Shown here piece after piece: positions 36,737-45,490 of a DNA stretch of 64,000 nt; the first letter of the stretch is position 1; each line of letters begins with the position of its first letter. Position numbers and translations under genes: made by a program. The stretch comes from AC-32 sp963763475. GTDB lineage: Bacteria; Actinomycetota; Thermoleophilia; Gaiellales; Gaiellaceae. The notes below the pieces were generated by a model. That model did no database searches and had not been told where the DNA came from. It saw only the letters and a program-made list of their open reading frames with translations. Location: positions 1 to 64,000 of the forward strand of contig CAVXOR010000006.1 in NCBI GenBank assembly GCA_963763475.1, in the 5' to 3' direction.

Positions 36737-38796
36737 GCCCGGGCGACAAGGGCGTATTCGGTCGCCTCGTCATGATCGACCAGTGGGTCCCCGCTCCCGC
36801 GTGGGTAGATGATCTCCGCGCTTGCGAAGCCGTGGATCAGCGCTAGGGAGCGCGCGACTTCGGAGAAGATCGGCGCGCGGTGGCTTGGATCGGTCCAGAA
36901 TGTCTTGAACGCCGACAGCGAATGCACGTTGATCGTCTCGGCGACGAAGAGGCCGCCTGGCCGAAGTACCCGCCGAGAGAGGTCGAACAGCCGCTCGAGC
37001 TCTTCGTATTGCAGGTGCTCGATCACGTGTGAAGCAATGACCGCCCCGAGGCTCTCCGGATCCCGCTGCTCGAGATAGGCGATCGCCTCCGCGAGTTCGA
37101 CGTCCAGGCCCTTCCGCCGGGATCGCTCGACCATGCCCCGGTCCAGATCGATGCCCCGGGCCTCGATTTCTGCTTCTCGCAGAAGCTCGAGGAGCTCGCC
37201 GCGGCCGCAGCCGACGTCGAGGACAGGCGCGTGACCGACGAGGATCGGGACATAGGGCCGGAGGAGCCCGCGAACGCGCTCCTCGGAGCCGCGGAACATC
37301 TCTTCGAACGCGTCGTAGGTGCTGTCGCGAGCCTGCGTTGGGTCGGCTGCCGCCTCGAACGGCCTCGCGTAGAGCTCGCTCAGCAGCCGTGCGATGCGCG
37401 CGTCGAGCTCGTCCATGCGCTCGCCGTAGCGCGCTTGGAGGACGCGGACGGCGTCCTCGAGCCGGGCGCGGGAGCGCTCGAGCTCCTCCAGTCCTGAGAC
37501 GAGCAATGTCTCTAGCTCCCGCTGCCGGATCAGGTACGGACGGAGGAGCCGCAGCAGCACACGTCGCCAGAGGAGGCCGACCTGGCCGCTTCGAGACGGC
37601 GCGTCCCAGCGGACCGTCGGCCCGTCACGCAGGAAGTCCAGGGCACGCGAGGCGGGCGTCTCGCGCTGTGCCCGCTCCGCTCCCAGGCGCTCGAGCTCCG
37701 GAACCCGTTCGGCCAGAAAGGACGCCGCCCGATCCAGTGACTGCTTCGACTCGACGGCCTTCCGCCCCCGACTACCTCGCTCGCGAGCTTGCTTGGGGTT
37801 CTCCACGACCAGTTGCATCAAGCGTGCAGCTTCGTCGAGGTTGGGCTCCGCCCAGACTGTGCCGGCCGGGTAGGGGCCGATCTCGCGGTCGAGCGAGGTG
37901 AGCGAATACGGAACGAGGAAACTCGATTCAGCGTCCATGAACGCGAGGTTCCCGGAGTAGCCCGTGGCGATCGCCGGCTTGCCATAGGCCATTGCCTCGG
38001 CGATCGTCAGCCCGAACCCCTCGCTGCGGTGGAGCGAGACGTAGCAATCGCATTGAGCAGTCAGCGCAGTCAGGCGGTCATGGTCGACGTATTCGTCGGA
38101 GACCACGATGTCCCGCCGGCTCTCAGTGGCCGACCGAACGCGCGCGAGCTCGTCTCGCGAGTGCTCGCCGTTGATGCTCTTCAGGTAGAGGAACGTATCG
38201 ACGGGCTCCGGGAAAGCCCGCTTGTAGGCCTCGATCAGGCCGAGCGGGTTCTTGCGCTCGATCGTGCTGAAGAAGTCGAAGACGAAGAGGAAGACGGTTG
38301 CGTTCTCCGGCAAGCCGAGATCGGCCCGCGTGAGCCCCGGCGAGGCAGGCACGACGACGGGCAACGGCATGATCAGCACCGGGTTTTCCGTCTCCGCCTG
38401 AATCGCCTCGCGAACGAAGTCGCTGGCCACCCACACCTCGTCGACGAAGTCGAGCGCCGGCCGGACCTCCCGGGGGAGCCTGGCGGTCTCCCAGAACCAC
38501 AGCCCCACGGAGTAGCGTCCACGCAGAAGCTCGCGCTCCTCGCCCTGGACGAACTGCAGCAGGTGCTCGGCATTCAGGCAGAGGATGTTCGAGGGATACG
38601 GGGCCTCGCCGGTCCGATCGTCGAAGGGATGGGACTGGCGATGCGGCACCCGGTCGTACGTGACGGTCGAGAAGGGGATGCTGGTCTGTTCCAGGGCGGC
38701 CACCAGGCGACGTGCGGCTTCGCCTTGGCCGAACTCCGCTCGGAAGAACCCGACGACGTTCACCCCCGAACGCGCTGGTCCCCCATCGGCGTTCAC
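36733..38796 (-). CDS. glycosyltransferase - coiled coil - methyltransferase fusion
   Basis: 687 residues from GTG 38796. Residues 1-~370 form a GT4 domain: GVNVVGFFRAEFGQGEAAR, VWVASDFVREAI (~121), VFLFVFDFFSTIERKNPLGL, SLHRSEGFGLTIAEAMAYG (254-272, E-x7-E). Residues ~424-475 are heptad-like and highly charged (RQRELETLLVSGLEELERSR onward), a probable coiled coil. Residues ~520-687 are a class I SAM methyltransferase with APVLDVGCGRGELLELL (523-539), ARGIDLDRGMVERSR, IASHVIEHLQYEELERLF and LRPGGLFVAETIN. The layout recalls O-antigen chain-terminating enzymes such as WbdD, where a coiled coil spaces a methyltransferase from the membrane as a ruler; the glycosyltransferase head instead of a kinase is different. 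Likely adds a terminal sugar and methylates it. TAGGCT lies 7 nt before the start. Confidence 0.8.
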   Translation of the reverse strand: MNADGGPARSGVNVVGFFRAEFGQGEAARRLVAALEQTSIPFSTVTYDRVPHRQSHPFDDRTGEAPYPSNILCLNAEHLLQFVQGEERELLRGRYSVGLWFWETARLPREVRPALDFVDEVWVASDFVREAIQAETENPVLIMPLPVVVPASPGLTRADLGLPENATVFLFVFDFFSTIERKNPLGLIEAYKRAFPEPVDTFLYLKSINGEHSRDELARVRSATESRRDIVVSDEYVDHDRLTALTAQCDCYVSLHRSEGFGLTIAEAMAYGKPAIATGYSGNLAFMDAESSFLVPYSLTSLDREIGPYPAGTVWAEPNLDEAARLMQLVVENPKQARERGSRGRKAVESKQSLDRAASFLAERVPELERLGAERAQRETPASRALDFLRDGPTVRWDAPSRSGQVGLLWRRVLLRLLRPYLIRQRELETLLVSGLEELERSRARLEDAVRVLQARYGERMDELDARIARLLSELYARPFEAAADPTQARDSTYDAFEEMFRGSEERVRGLLRPYVPILVGHAPVLDVGCGRGELLELLREAEIEARGIDLDRGMVERSRRKGLDVELAEAIAYLEQRDPESLGAVIASHVIEHLQYEELERLFDLSRRVLRPGGLFVAETINVHSLSAFKTFWTDPSHRAPIFSEVARSLALIHGFASAEIIYPRGSGDPLVDHDEATEYALVARA

Positions 38797-38809
38797 GGTC
38801 CCAAGCCTA
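38797..38809 (-). promoter_or_regulatory. leaderless-type -10 element for the GT-coiled-coil-MT fusion gene
   Basis: Minus-strand TAGGCT (38809-38804) is followed by 7 nt and GTG 38796. It overlaps the 3' end of the upstream DUF4915-like gene, so the fusion gene can be transcribed separately. Confidence 0.55.
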
Positions 38810-40110
38810 CTCAGCCGCTGCTCGAGTGATCCGCACGTCGCTCCACCAGGCGTTGGCGGCGTCGAGATGGTCGAACCAGGCGACGTGCTCCTGGACGAGC
38901 GTCACGACGAGCCGGTATCGACCTGGCGCCGCAGGCGTGCGCAAGCTGAACCTGCAGATGCGCTCGCCATCGGGAGGGAGCGCCTCCGGAAGCGGCGTCC
39001 GAACGCCTTCGATCACGACGCGCGGGTCGTCGTGGTTGACCCAGCGATACGAGATGTGAACCGGGTTTGGCGGCGCTGAAACGAGGATCGCCTGTCCGTG
39101 GTTCTCCAATGAGCAGGTGCTCTCTTGCAGGGTGTCGGCCTTGAGCTCGGCGGCGACTTCACGGCCCACAGTCGGGCCGGCCGCACTCCGACCTCGTTGA
39201 AGAGCGGATGCTGGTCCTGCTCGGCGGTGCGTAGAGGATTCGTTCGGAAGCCTCTGCGCACAGATTTGGCGAGCGGCTCCGGCACGCGGATCCCGTCGAA
39301 GACCTCCTGGCACGGGAGCGGCACGCGGCCGATCACGTTCCACGTTCGCCGGTCGATCAGGACGACGCTCGCCAACCGCTCCGGAGACGGTTCCGCGCGA
39401 TTCGCGCTTTCGCCCACATTGAAGAACGTCGTCCCCGACCTCGAGCCCTCGGGTCCAACCATCGAGCTCCAGGCGACGCGAACGATGCGACCATCGCAGG
39501 GATCGACGGCCAGAAGCTCCTTGCGGCCGGAGTTGCACACGAGCCACAGACCGTCTACCAGGCGCGGGTCGTGCGGGCAGTCCAGGCCGCGGATGAGGTC
39601 ATCACCCGTCTCCAGATCGAACACGATGCCGGCCCCTGCAGCGCCGCCGGTCGACCACTCTCGGTGTCTGGAGAAGCGGCCAAAGGCCGACGCGACGAGC
39701 TTTCCCTCGGCGATCGAGAGGCCGTTCAGGTGCCAGGAGTCGCCGTCGCCCTCGGCTTGCCACGTGCGGACGATGTCCCCGCCGGGAGAGATCCAGAGAA
39801 CGCTGTTCGAAAGCGTCGAGACCGCCGCGAACGTGTCGCCGTCCCAGACGAGGTCATGTGGCTCGCGCAGCGCGTCGATCCTCAAGTACCGCTCGACGCC
39901 CACCTCGTCGTACAGCAAGAGCTCTCCAACGGAGCCGCTCTCGCCGGACGACCACAAGAGCCGCCCGAGCCGGGGGCCGCCAAGCGCCAAGCCTGTCGTG
40001 CTCAGCGTGTCCAGGCGCTCGAAGCGCTCTCCGTCGTACTCGAAGAGACCCCCGCCCGTCTGCTCGCCAAGGCACGAGATCAGAAGGACATGTCGATCTC
40101 GCCCGTCCAC
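38807..40110 (-). CDS. DUF4915/TIGR03032-like protein with extra C-terminal beta domain, one indel
   Basis: GTG 40110; about 434 residues after repairing a one-base deletion near 39185. The first ~320 residues look like a beta-propeller: LLISCLGEQTGGGLFEYDGE, LREPHDLVWDGDTFAAVSTL, SWHLNGLSIAEGKLVASAFG, DCPHDPRLVDGLWLVCNSG. The match to DUF4915/TIGR03032-type proteins is by impression. The last ~115 residues (HISYRWVNHDDPRV, GVRTPLPEALPPDGERICRF, PGRYRLVVTLVQEHVAWFDH) form a separate beta-sandwich-like domain that I have the impression is shared by several surface-glycan proteins. No signal peptide. Function unknown. It follows the GT2 gene closely, so the two are probably co-transcribed. Confidence 0.65.
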
Positions 40111-40125
40111 CTGAGAAGCGAGAGC

Positions 40126-40897
40126 CTAAAGGGCGCGGAGGGTCTCAGGGTGCTTGCGCACGAAGCGCAGGATGCTGCGCCAGTGCCAGAGCGTGCGGCG
40201 CGTGAAGAAGCTGCGGTCGGTAACCGCTTGGTGATGGTGGACGACGACGGCGCTCGGCACGTACCAGCGGTCCCACCCTGCCTTGCGTGCGCGGTATGCA
40301 AGGTCGATGTCCTCGCCGTAGAGGTGGTAGCCCTCGTCGAGGCCGCCGAGCTGCTCGAGCATCTCGCGACGCAGGAGCAAGAACGCGCCGAGGAACCAGT
40401 CGGACGGGCACGGGCTCGTCAGGCTGCTCGTCGAGCAGGTAGTGGCGACGCTGCCGCTGCTCGGGATGGAGCCAGCGGCGGAGCGGCGTGCGGCGGACAA
40501 GCGTGCCGCGCACCGTCGGGAAGCTACGGCGGGAGGGCTGCCGGCGTCCGTCCGGGTAGCGGAGCTGCGGCGCGGCGATCCCGCAGCGCGGGTGGGCGTC
40601 GGCGAAGCCGGTGAGCTCGGCGATCGCTCCTGGCGTGACTTCGATGTCGGAGTTCGCGGCGATCACGTAGGGCGCGCTCGTGGCCGCCACGCCGCGGTTG
40701 ATGTTCGCGCCGAAACCGAGCGTTAGCTCGTTGGCGACGACGGTCGCTCCGGCTGGATCGGGCGAGCCGCCGGGATTCGCCACGAGGACGAGCTCATTGG
40801 CCTGAGGCGCGAGTGACTCGAGGCACGGAGCGGGATTGGGGTCACCCGGCGTCCAGATCACGACGGCGGCGACTGCGGCGGATTTCTTAACAGTCAT
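40126..40897 (-). CDS. GT2-family glycosyltransferase (rhamnosyltransferase-like), one indel
   Basis: ATG 40897 (MTVKKSAAVAAVVIWTPGDP); about 256 residues once a one-base insertion near 40416 is removed. LVLVANPGGSPDP, LGFGANINRGVAATSAPYVI, AANSDIEVTPGAIAEL (DxD-like metal site) and AHPRCGIAAPQLRYPDGRRQ lead into FLGAFLLLRREMLEQLGGLD, YGEDIDLAYRARKAGW. This is the WbbL/rhamnosyl-transferase style of GT2 with the acceptor-side EDxDL motif. It fits a locus making deoxyhexose donors. The start faces the PASTA gene; CATGAGCGA is repeated at 40895-40903 and 40905-40913 across both starts. Confidence 0.8.
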
Positions 40898-40905
40898 GAG
40901 CGATC

Positions 40906-41529
40906 ATGAGCGACATGCGTTATGTGCTCCTCTTTGTGATCGTGGGGGCGCTGGCGTGCGCGCCCGCGGGGCTCGCGGAGGGGGCGTACCTGAAGCAGCC
41001 TTTGAACGGCTCTGCCGTGTCGAGTCTGTCGCCAGTCGAGTTCACTTGGGACAACCCTACGTACCACGTTCTCGGCCTCTCGCAGGTCTTCTACGTCGCC
41101 ACCGACCCCGACTTCACGAACGTCGTCTGGCAGCACGGCGACTGGTGTCCACCGCTCGCGACGTGTCCACAGGGGACCACCGCCGGGCCATTCGCGCCCG
41201 GGGTCTACTACTGGAAGATTCACCTCTACGCGTGGGACTGGAACCCCGACAGCGACATCTGGTCGTTCGTCAGCTCCGCGCCACCCCCTCCGCCCCCGCC
41301 GCCTCCGCCCACGCCCCCGGCGCAATGCCGCGTGCCGGGGGTCGTCGGGAAGCTGCCAGCGAGGGCGCGGAACGCGATCCTGAGGGCCAGCTGCCGCGTC
41401 GGAGCCGTCCGCCGTTCCTACTCGACGGCGCGGCACAAAGGACGGATCGTCGCGCAGCGGCCGCGCGCCGGCGCGCTCGTCGCGGCGGGGACTCGCGTCC
41501 ACCTCGTCGTGGGCCGCGGCCGACGCTAG
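40906..41529 (+). CDS. secreted protein with FN3-like domain, proline linker and PASTA domain
   Basis: ATG 40906 (ATG 40915 is possible); 207 residues. The signal peptide is MRYVLLFVIVGALACAPAGL. Residues ~27-120 form a fibronectin/Ig-like domain (AYLKQPLNGSAVSSLSPVEF, YHVLGLSQVFYVATDPDF, GPFAPGVYYWKIHLYAWDW). A run of about ten prolines follows, then a single PASTA-type domain (CRVPGVVGKLPARARNAILR, GRIVAQRPRAGALVAAGT, VHLVVG). PASTA domains bind peptidoglycan fragments or surface glycans. This is a wall-associated binding protein, not a kinase. It ends interlocked with the convergent GT4 gene at CTAG 41526-41529. Confidence 0.75.
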   Translation: MSDMRYVLLFVIVGALACAPAGLAEGAYLKQPLNGSAVSSLSPVEFTWDNPTYHVLGLSQVFYVATDPDFTNVVWQHGDWCPPLATCPQGTTAGPFAPGVYYWKIHLYAWDWNPDSDIWSFVSSAPPPPPPPPPPTPPAQCRVPGVVGKLPARARNAILRASCRVGAVRRSYSTARHKGRIVAQRPRAGALVAAGTRVHLVVGRGRR

Positions 41530-42581
41530 ACGAGCTCCCGGTAGGCCTGCAGTGTGCGCCGGGCCGTCTCGGTCCATGTGAAGAGTCGCGCCCGTGCGAG
41601 GCCCGCCTCGCGCAAGCGGTCGCGGTCAGCCAACGCCCGCTCGATCCCGCCGGCGAGAGCGACCGGGTTCTGCTTCTCGACGAGGATCGCAGCGTCGCCG
41701 GCGACCTCGGGTAGTGCTCCCGCGGTGGTCGCGACGACCGGCGTGCCCGAAGCCATCGCCTCGAGTACCGGTAGCCCGAAGCCCTCGTAACGGGACGGAA
41801 AGACCAGGCAGGCCGCTCCACGGTACAGGGCGGCCAGCTCGTCCTGGGGAACGTGGCCGCGGAACTCGACGCGGTCAGCGAGGCCGACGCGGGCGGCTGT
41901 CCGCTCTGCGTCCGCGCGGCCACCCTTGTTACCTCCGACCAGGACGAGCCGCGGCGCTCCGTCGCCCATAAGGGCGAGGGCGTCGATGGCCGTGCCCAGG
42001 TCCTTGCGTGGCTGGAGCGCACCGACGAACAGCGCGTACGGCTCACCGTCGGGGATGGGTCCGTTCGGCGTGAAGGCGGGATCGACGCCGTTCGGAGTGA
42101 CGACGATCTTCTCCCCGGGAATGTTGTAGAGCTCGATCAGGTCTCGCCTCGTCTTCTCCGAGACCACGAGCACCCGGGCGGCGCGGCGGGCGGAGCGAGG
42201 CACGACCGTGCGGAAGATCGTGCGGTCACGCAGACCCATCACCCTCGGGTCGCGCTCGAAGGAGAGGTCGTGGACAGTGACGACGGCCGGGCACGGGCAC
42301 CCGAGCGGCAAGGAGTGCTGGAAGTGCGCCAGCGCGGGGCCCAGGCGGCGTAAAAGCCGCGGTAGCCGCACCGCCATGCGGAATACCTGGCTACGCGCCG
42401 GGAGCGCGACCGGCTCGATGCCGTCCGGCACCAGCTCAGGCCGGCGCGTCATCGCGGCGAGGCGCAGATCCAGAGGCTCGGCCGCGGCGAGCTCACGCAG
42501 GAGACCGGCGACGTGCGTCTCGTCCCCGGTTCGCCGGCGGCCGAGGACGTCGGCGTCGATCGCGACGAGTGGTGTGCTCAG
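41526..42581 (-). CDS. GT4-family glycosyltransferase, probable CTG start
   Basis: The downstream part (HFQHSLPLGCPCPAVVTVHD, VLVVSEKTRRDLIELYNIP, VVTPNGVDPAF, LFVGALQPRKDLGTAIDAL, FPSRYEGFGLPVLEAMASG) is a standard GT4 enzyme. The first ATG in frame (42452) would remove conserved N-terminal sequence. The frame continues upstream through VAIDADVLGRRRTGDETHV to CTG 42581, whose CTGA overlaps the previous stop just as ATGA, GTGA and TTGA do at other junctions here. With this start it has 351 residues. The CTG could be a genuine rare start or a base error for GTG. Second gene in a minus-strand GT4 run. Confidence 0.8.
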   Translation of the reverse strand: MSTPLVAIDADVLGRRRTGDETHVAGLLRELAAAEPLDLRLAAMTRRPELVPDGIEPVALPARSQVFRMAVRLPRLLRRLGPALAHFQHSLPLGCPCPAVVTVHDLSFERDPRVMGLRDRTIFRTVVPRSARRAARVLVVSEKTRRDLIELYNIPGEKIVVTPNGVDPAFTPNGPIPDGEPYALFVGALQPRKDLGTAIDALALMGDGAPRLVLVGGNKGGRADAERTAARVGLADRVEFRGHVPQDELAALYRGAACLVFPSRYEGFGLPVLEAMASGTPVVATTAGALPEVAGDAAILVEKQNPVALAGGIERALADRDRLREAGLARARLFTWTETARRTLQAYRELV

Positions 42582-43579
42582 GCGGCTGCCTCACGGTAGA
42601 CCTCGACCGTCGCCCGCGCCACCTCTCGCCAGTCGAAGACCCGAGCCCGAGCGAGGCCGAGCGGGCGCAGCTCCTCCCGGCGATCGATCGCCTCGAGCAA
42701 CCCGGACGCGATCGAGTCCGGGTCGAGCGGGTCGACGAGCACCGCCGCGCCGCCCGACACTTCGGCCAGCGCCCCGTTCCGGGCGGCCACGACCGGCGCG
42801 CCGCAGGCCATAGCCTCGAGCACCGGCAGCCCGAAGCCCTCGTAGAGCGAGACGTAGGCGACGGCCCGCGCGCCGCGGTAGAGCCTTGCAAGCTCGTCGT
42901 CATCGACCTCCCCCAGCAGCCGGACACCCTCGCCGCCGACGCGCACGTCGCCCCAGCCAGCCTGGCCCGCGACGAGCAGCGGCAGGCCGTTGAGCCCGGC
43001 ACGCTTGTAGGCCTCGACCAGGCGGGGCAGGTTCTTGCGCGGCTCGAGCGTGGAGACCGCGAGGACGTAGTCGCCGGCCGCCGACTCGCCGTCGGCGGTG
43101 AACGGCTCGCCGACCGCGTTCGGGATCACGTGCACCTTCTCCGCAGGCACGTCGAGCAGCTCCTCGAGCTCGCGCTTGGTGAACTCCGAGACCGCGATCA
43201 GCCGCGTCGCCGCATGCGCCACGCGCGGCAGCACCCGCCGCGAGTAGCTGCGCGTCCAGCGGTTGAACGTCTCCGGATGCCGCAGCACGGCGAGGTCGTG
43301 GAAGGTGACGACGAGCGGCACGCGCGACCGCGTCGGCGCTCGCTGGGTGGGGCAGTGCAGGACGTCCATCCGGTCGCGTCGCGCCCGCCACGGCAGCGCG
43401 GCCAGGTACCAGCCGAGATCGCGAGCCGGCACGAGCAGCCGCGAGGAACCGCGGAGCGCGTAGCGGTGAACGTCCACGTCCTCGTCCTCCAGGGCTGCCA
43501 GCAGGGCGCGGATGTGCCGCGCCGTGCCCGCCCGCGTGAGCGCGAGCGCCGAGATGTCCATGCCCACTCTCAGGCGCAC
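42578..43579 (-). CDS. GT4-family glycosyltransferase
   Basis: 333 residues from GTG 43579. VGMDISALALTRAGTARHIR, DVLHCPTQRAPTRSRVPLVV, VTFHDLAVLRHPETFNRWT, LIAVSEFTKRELEELLDVP, VIPNAVGEPF, VLAVSTLEPRKNLPRLVEAY and YVSLYEGFGLPVLEAMACGA give the full GT4 pattern (E-x7-E donor site). It likely uses GDP- or UDP-sugars. TAGACT is 6 nt before the start and overlaps the end of the preceding GT4 gene, so it can be transcribed both as an operon gene and from its own promoter. Confidence 0.88.
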   Translation of the reverse strand: MRLRVGMDISALALTRAGTARHIRALLAALEDEDVDVHRYALRGSSRLLVPARDLGWYLAALPWRARRDRMDVLHCPTQRAPTRSRVPLVVTFHDLAVLRHPETFNRWTRSYSRRVLPRVAHAATRLIAVSEFTKRELEELLDVPAEKVHVIPNAVGEPFTADGESAAGDYVLAVSTLEPRKNLPRLVEAYKRAGLNGLPLLVAGQAGWGDVRVGGEGVRLLGEVDDDELARLYRGARAVAYVSLYEGFGLPVLEAMACGAPVVAARNGALAEVSGGAAVLVDPLDPDSIASGLLEAIDRREELRPLGLARARVFDWREVARATVEVYREAAA

Positions 43580-43591
43580 GGGGTCAGTCTA
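43580..43591 (-). promoter_or_regulatory. leaderless-type -10 element for the middle GT4 gene
   Basis: Minus-strand TAGACT (43591-43586) sits 6 nt before GTG 43579, overlapping the last codons of the upstream GT4 gene. Confidence 0.5.
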
Positions 43592-44639
43592 GGTAGCCCC
43601 TCAGGACCGCCTCGCCGCAGGCCCGCCAGGTAAAGCGGGAGGCGTGATCGACTCCGGTCCCTCGTGGGGCCGAGAGCGCCCGCTCGAGCGCCCCGGCGAA
43701 GGCTTCGGGGTCGTCGGGATCGGCCCTCAGCGCTGCCTCGCCGCTCGCTTCGTCCAGCGACGGGTGTGAGGAGACGACGGCCGGCACGCCGCTCGCCAGC
43801 GCCTCGATCACCGGGATCCCGAAGCCCTCGAAGCGCGATGGATAGGCGAAGGCGACGGCGCCGCGGTAGAGACGCGCGAGCTCGTCGTCGGCGACGAAGC
43901 CGAGCAGCCGCACGCCTTCGGCGGCCAGCGGCTCGCGCTCCCAGCCTTCGAGCCCGGCGAGGGCGAGTGTCAGCTCCGGATGTCGCTCCCGGAGAAGCGC
44001 GAAGGCGCCCACGAGCGCCGGCAGGTTCTTGCGCGGCTCGAGCGTTCCGACACCCAGGACGTAGGGACCGCCCAGGTCGGCGGCCTCGCCCGCAGGCGAG
44101 AAGCGAGGGTCGATCCCCGGGTAGGCGACGCGAACCTGCTCCTCGGGCACGCCGAGCAGCTCGACCACCTCGCGGCCGGTGAAGCGCGAGTTGACGAAGA
44201 TCCGGTCGCACCTGCGAGCCGCGTGCTCGTACTTCGGCCCGTGCATGCGCAGCGTCTCTGGCTCGACCCAGTCCGGGAATCGCAGCGGCACGAGGTCGTG
44301 AACGGTCGTCGCGCGCAGCCCGGCGTGCTGAGGCGGGTACATCCAGTCGGAGAAGTGGAAGACGTCGAGCCGGCCCACCACTCGCTCGACGGCCACGCGC
44401 CCTGATCGGCTCCAGGCCTGTCGCAGCGCGTGCGGCGCGAGCGGCGTGCGCACCTCGACGTCGAGTCCCTCGAGCGCCTCCCGGATCCGCGCTCGCCCGC
44501 GCGGGCCGGAGGGCCCGAAGGCGACCAGCTCGTGCTCGTCGCCGGCCGCCTCGGCGAGACCGGCGACCATCCCCCGGATGTAGTTGCCGATCCCGGTGCG
44601 GGGGCGTGCGAGCGGGCTGACGTCGACGACGATGCGCAT
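43584..44639 (-). CDS. GT4-family glycosyltransferase
   Basis: 351 residues from ATG 44639. RIVVDVSPLARPRTGIGNYI, DVFHFSDWMYPPQHAGLRAT, TVHDLVPLRFPDWVEPETLR, IFVNSRFTGREVVELLGVP, VAYPGIDPRFSP, VLGVGTLEPRKNLPALVGAF and AYPSRFEGFGIPVIEALASG. Related in layout to the next two GT4 genes; the three make a tandem set that may have arisen by duplication and may build successive linkages of one repeat unit. First gene of the set; TACTTT lies 6 nt before its start and its start is 22 nt from the divergent ABC permease gene. Confidence 0.88.
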   Translation of the reverse strand: MRIVVDVSPLARPRTGIGNYIRGMVAGLAEAAGDEHELVAFGPSGPRGRARIREALEGLDVEVRTPLAPHALRQAWSRSGRVAVERVVGRLDVFHFSDWMYPPQHAGLRATTVHDLVPLRFPDWVEPETLRMHGPKYEHAARRCDRIFVNSRFTGREVVELLGVPEEQVRVAYPGIDPRFSPAGEAADLGGPYVLGVGTLEPRKNLPALVGAFALLRERHPELTLALAGLEGWEREPLAAEGVRLLGFVADDELARLYRGAVAFAYPSRFEGFGIPVIEALASGVPAVVSSHPSLDEASGEAALRADPDDPEAFAGALERALSAPRGTGVDHASRFTWRACGEAVLRGYLD

Positions 44640-44661
44640 GGCTCGAAAGTATCCTGGCCGG
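44640..44661. promoter_or_regulatory. 22-nt shared divergent promoter (GT4 operon / ABC exporter)
   Basis: The gap between ATG 44639 (minus) and ATG 44662 (plus) is 22 bp. Plus: TATCCT (44650-44655) then 6 nt. Minus: TACTTT (44651-44646) then 6 nt. The two hexamers share the TA at 44650-44651. This is the clearest two-way promoter in the window; both transcripts would be leaderless. Confidence 0.65.
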
Positions 44662-45489
44662 ATGGCCGTCGACACCGCCTCCAGAGCCGGACTGCCCACT
44701 CTCAGCTGGCTCCCGCGCTACGGCGAGCTGCTGCGCACGCTCGTCCGCCGCGAGCTCCGCACGCGCTTCAGGGGCTCCGCGCTCGGGATCCTCTGGTCGC
44801 TGATCTACCCGCTCGCGATGATCGGCGTCTACACGCTCGTCTTCTCGGTGCTGTGGCGGGTGACCGGCGACATCTCGCACTACCCGCTGTTCGTGCTCTC
44901 GGGGCTCGCGGTGTGGGGGTTCTTCCAGGCCGGGATCCAGCTCGGGACGACCTCGCTCGTACAGAACGGGGAGCTGATCAAGAAGGTCTGGTTCCCGCGC
45001 GAGCTCGTACCTGCCTCGGCCGTGCTCGCCCAGACGGTGACGATCTTCGTGATGCTCGCGATCGTGATCCCGGTCGACCTGATCGTCGAGCCCGCCAATG
45101 CGAGGACGGTCGTGCTCGTGATCCCGATGGTCGCCGCCCTGATCTGCCTGGTGCTCGGGCTCGCGTGGCTCTTCTCGGTCGCGAACGTCTTCTACCGCGA
45201 CGTCGAGCACCTGCTCGCGGTCGTCTTCCTGCCCTGGTTCTTCCTGACGCCGGTGCTGTACGGGCTCGAGCAGTTCAGCGCGGCCAGCTCGCACCGCTGG
45301 CTGATCCTGCTGATGCGCTACGGGAACCCGGTCACGCCGTACGTCGAGGGCGTGCGCGCGGTCGTCCTGCAGGCGACCGTGCCGGGGGCGCCGCTGCTGG
45401 TCTACATCTTCCTCGTCGGGCCGCTCGTCGCGCTGCTCGGGCTCTGGGTCATGCAGCGCTTCGAAGACCGCGTCGCGATCGAGCTCTGA
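44662..45489 (+). CDS. wzm: ABC-2 polysaccharide exporter permease (Wzm-type)
   Basis: 275 residues from ATG 44662. RYGELLRTLVRRELRTRFRG then SALGILWSLIYPLAMIGVYT is the signature opening of polysaccharide ABC-2 permeases. Six membrane helices follow, with VWFPRELVPASAVLAQTVTI between them and FFLTPVLYG before the last pair. With the ATPase encoded next it exports completed lipid-linked polymer across the membrane. ATPase ATG starts one base after this stop. Leaderless start with TATCCT 6 nt upstream. Confidence 0.9.
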   Translation: MAVDTASRAGLPTLSWLPRYGELLRTLVRRELRTRFRGSALGILWSLIYPLAMIGVYTLVFSVLWRVTGDISHYPLFVLSGLAVWGFFQAGIQLGTTSLVQNGELIKKVWFPRELVPASAVLAQTVTIFVMLAIVIPVDLIVEPANARTVVLVIPMVAALICLVLGLAWLFSVANVFYRDVEHLLAVVFLPWFFLTPVLYGLEQFSAASSHRWLILLMRYGNPVTPYVEGVRAVVLQATVPGAPLLVYIFLVGPLVALLGLWVMQRFEDRVAIEL

Positions 45490-45490
45490 G

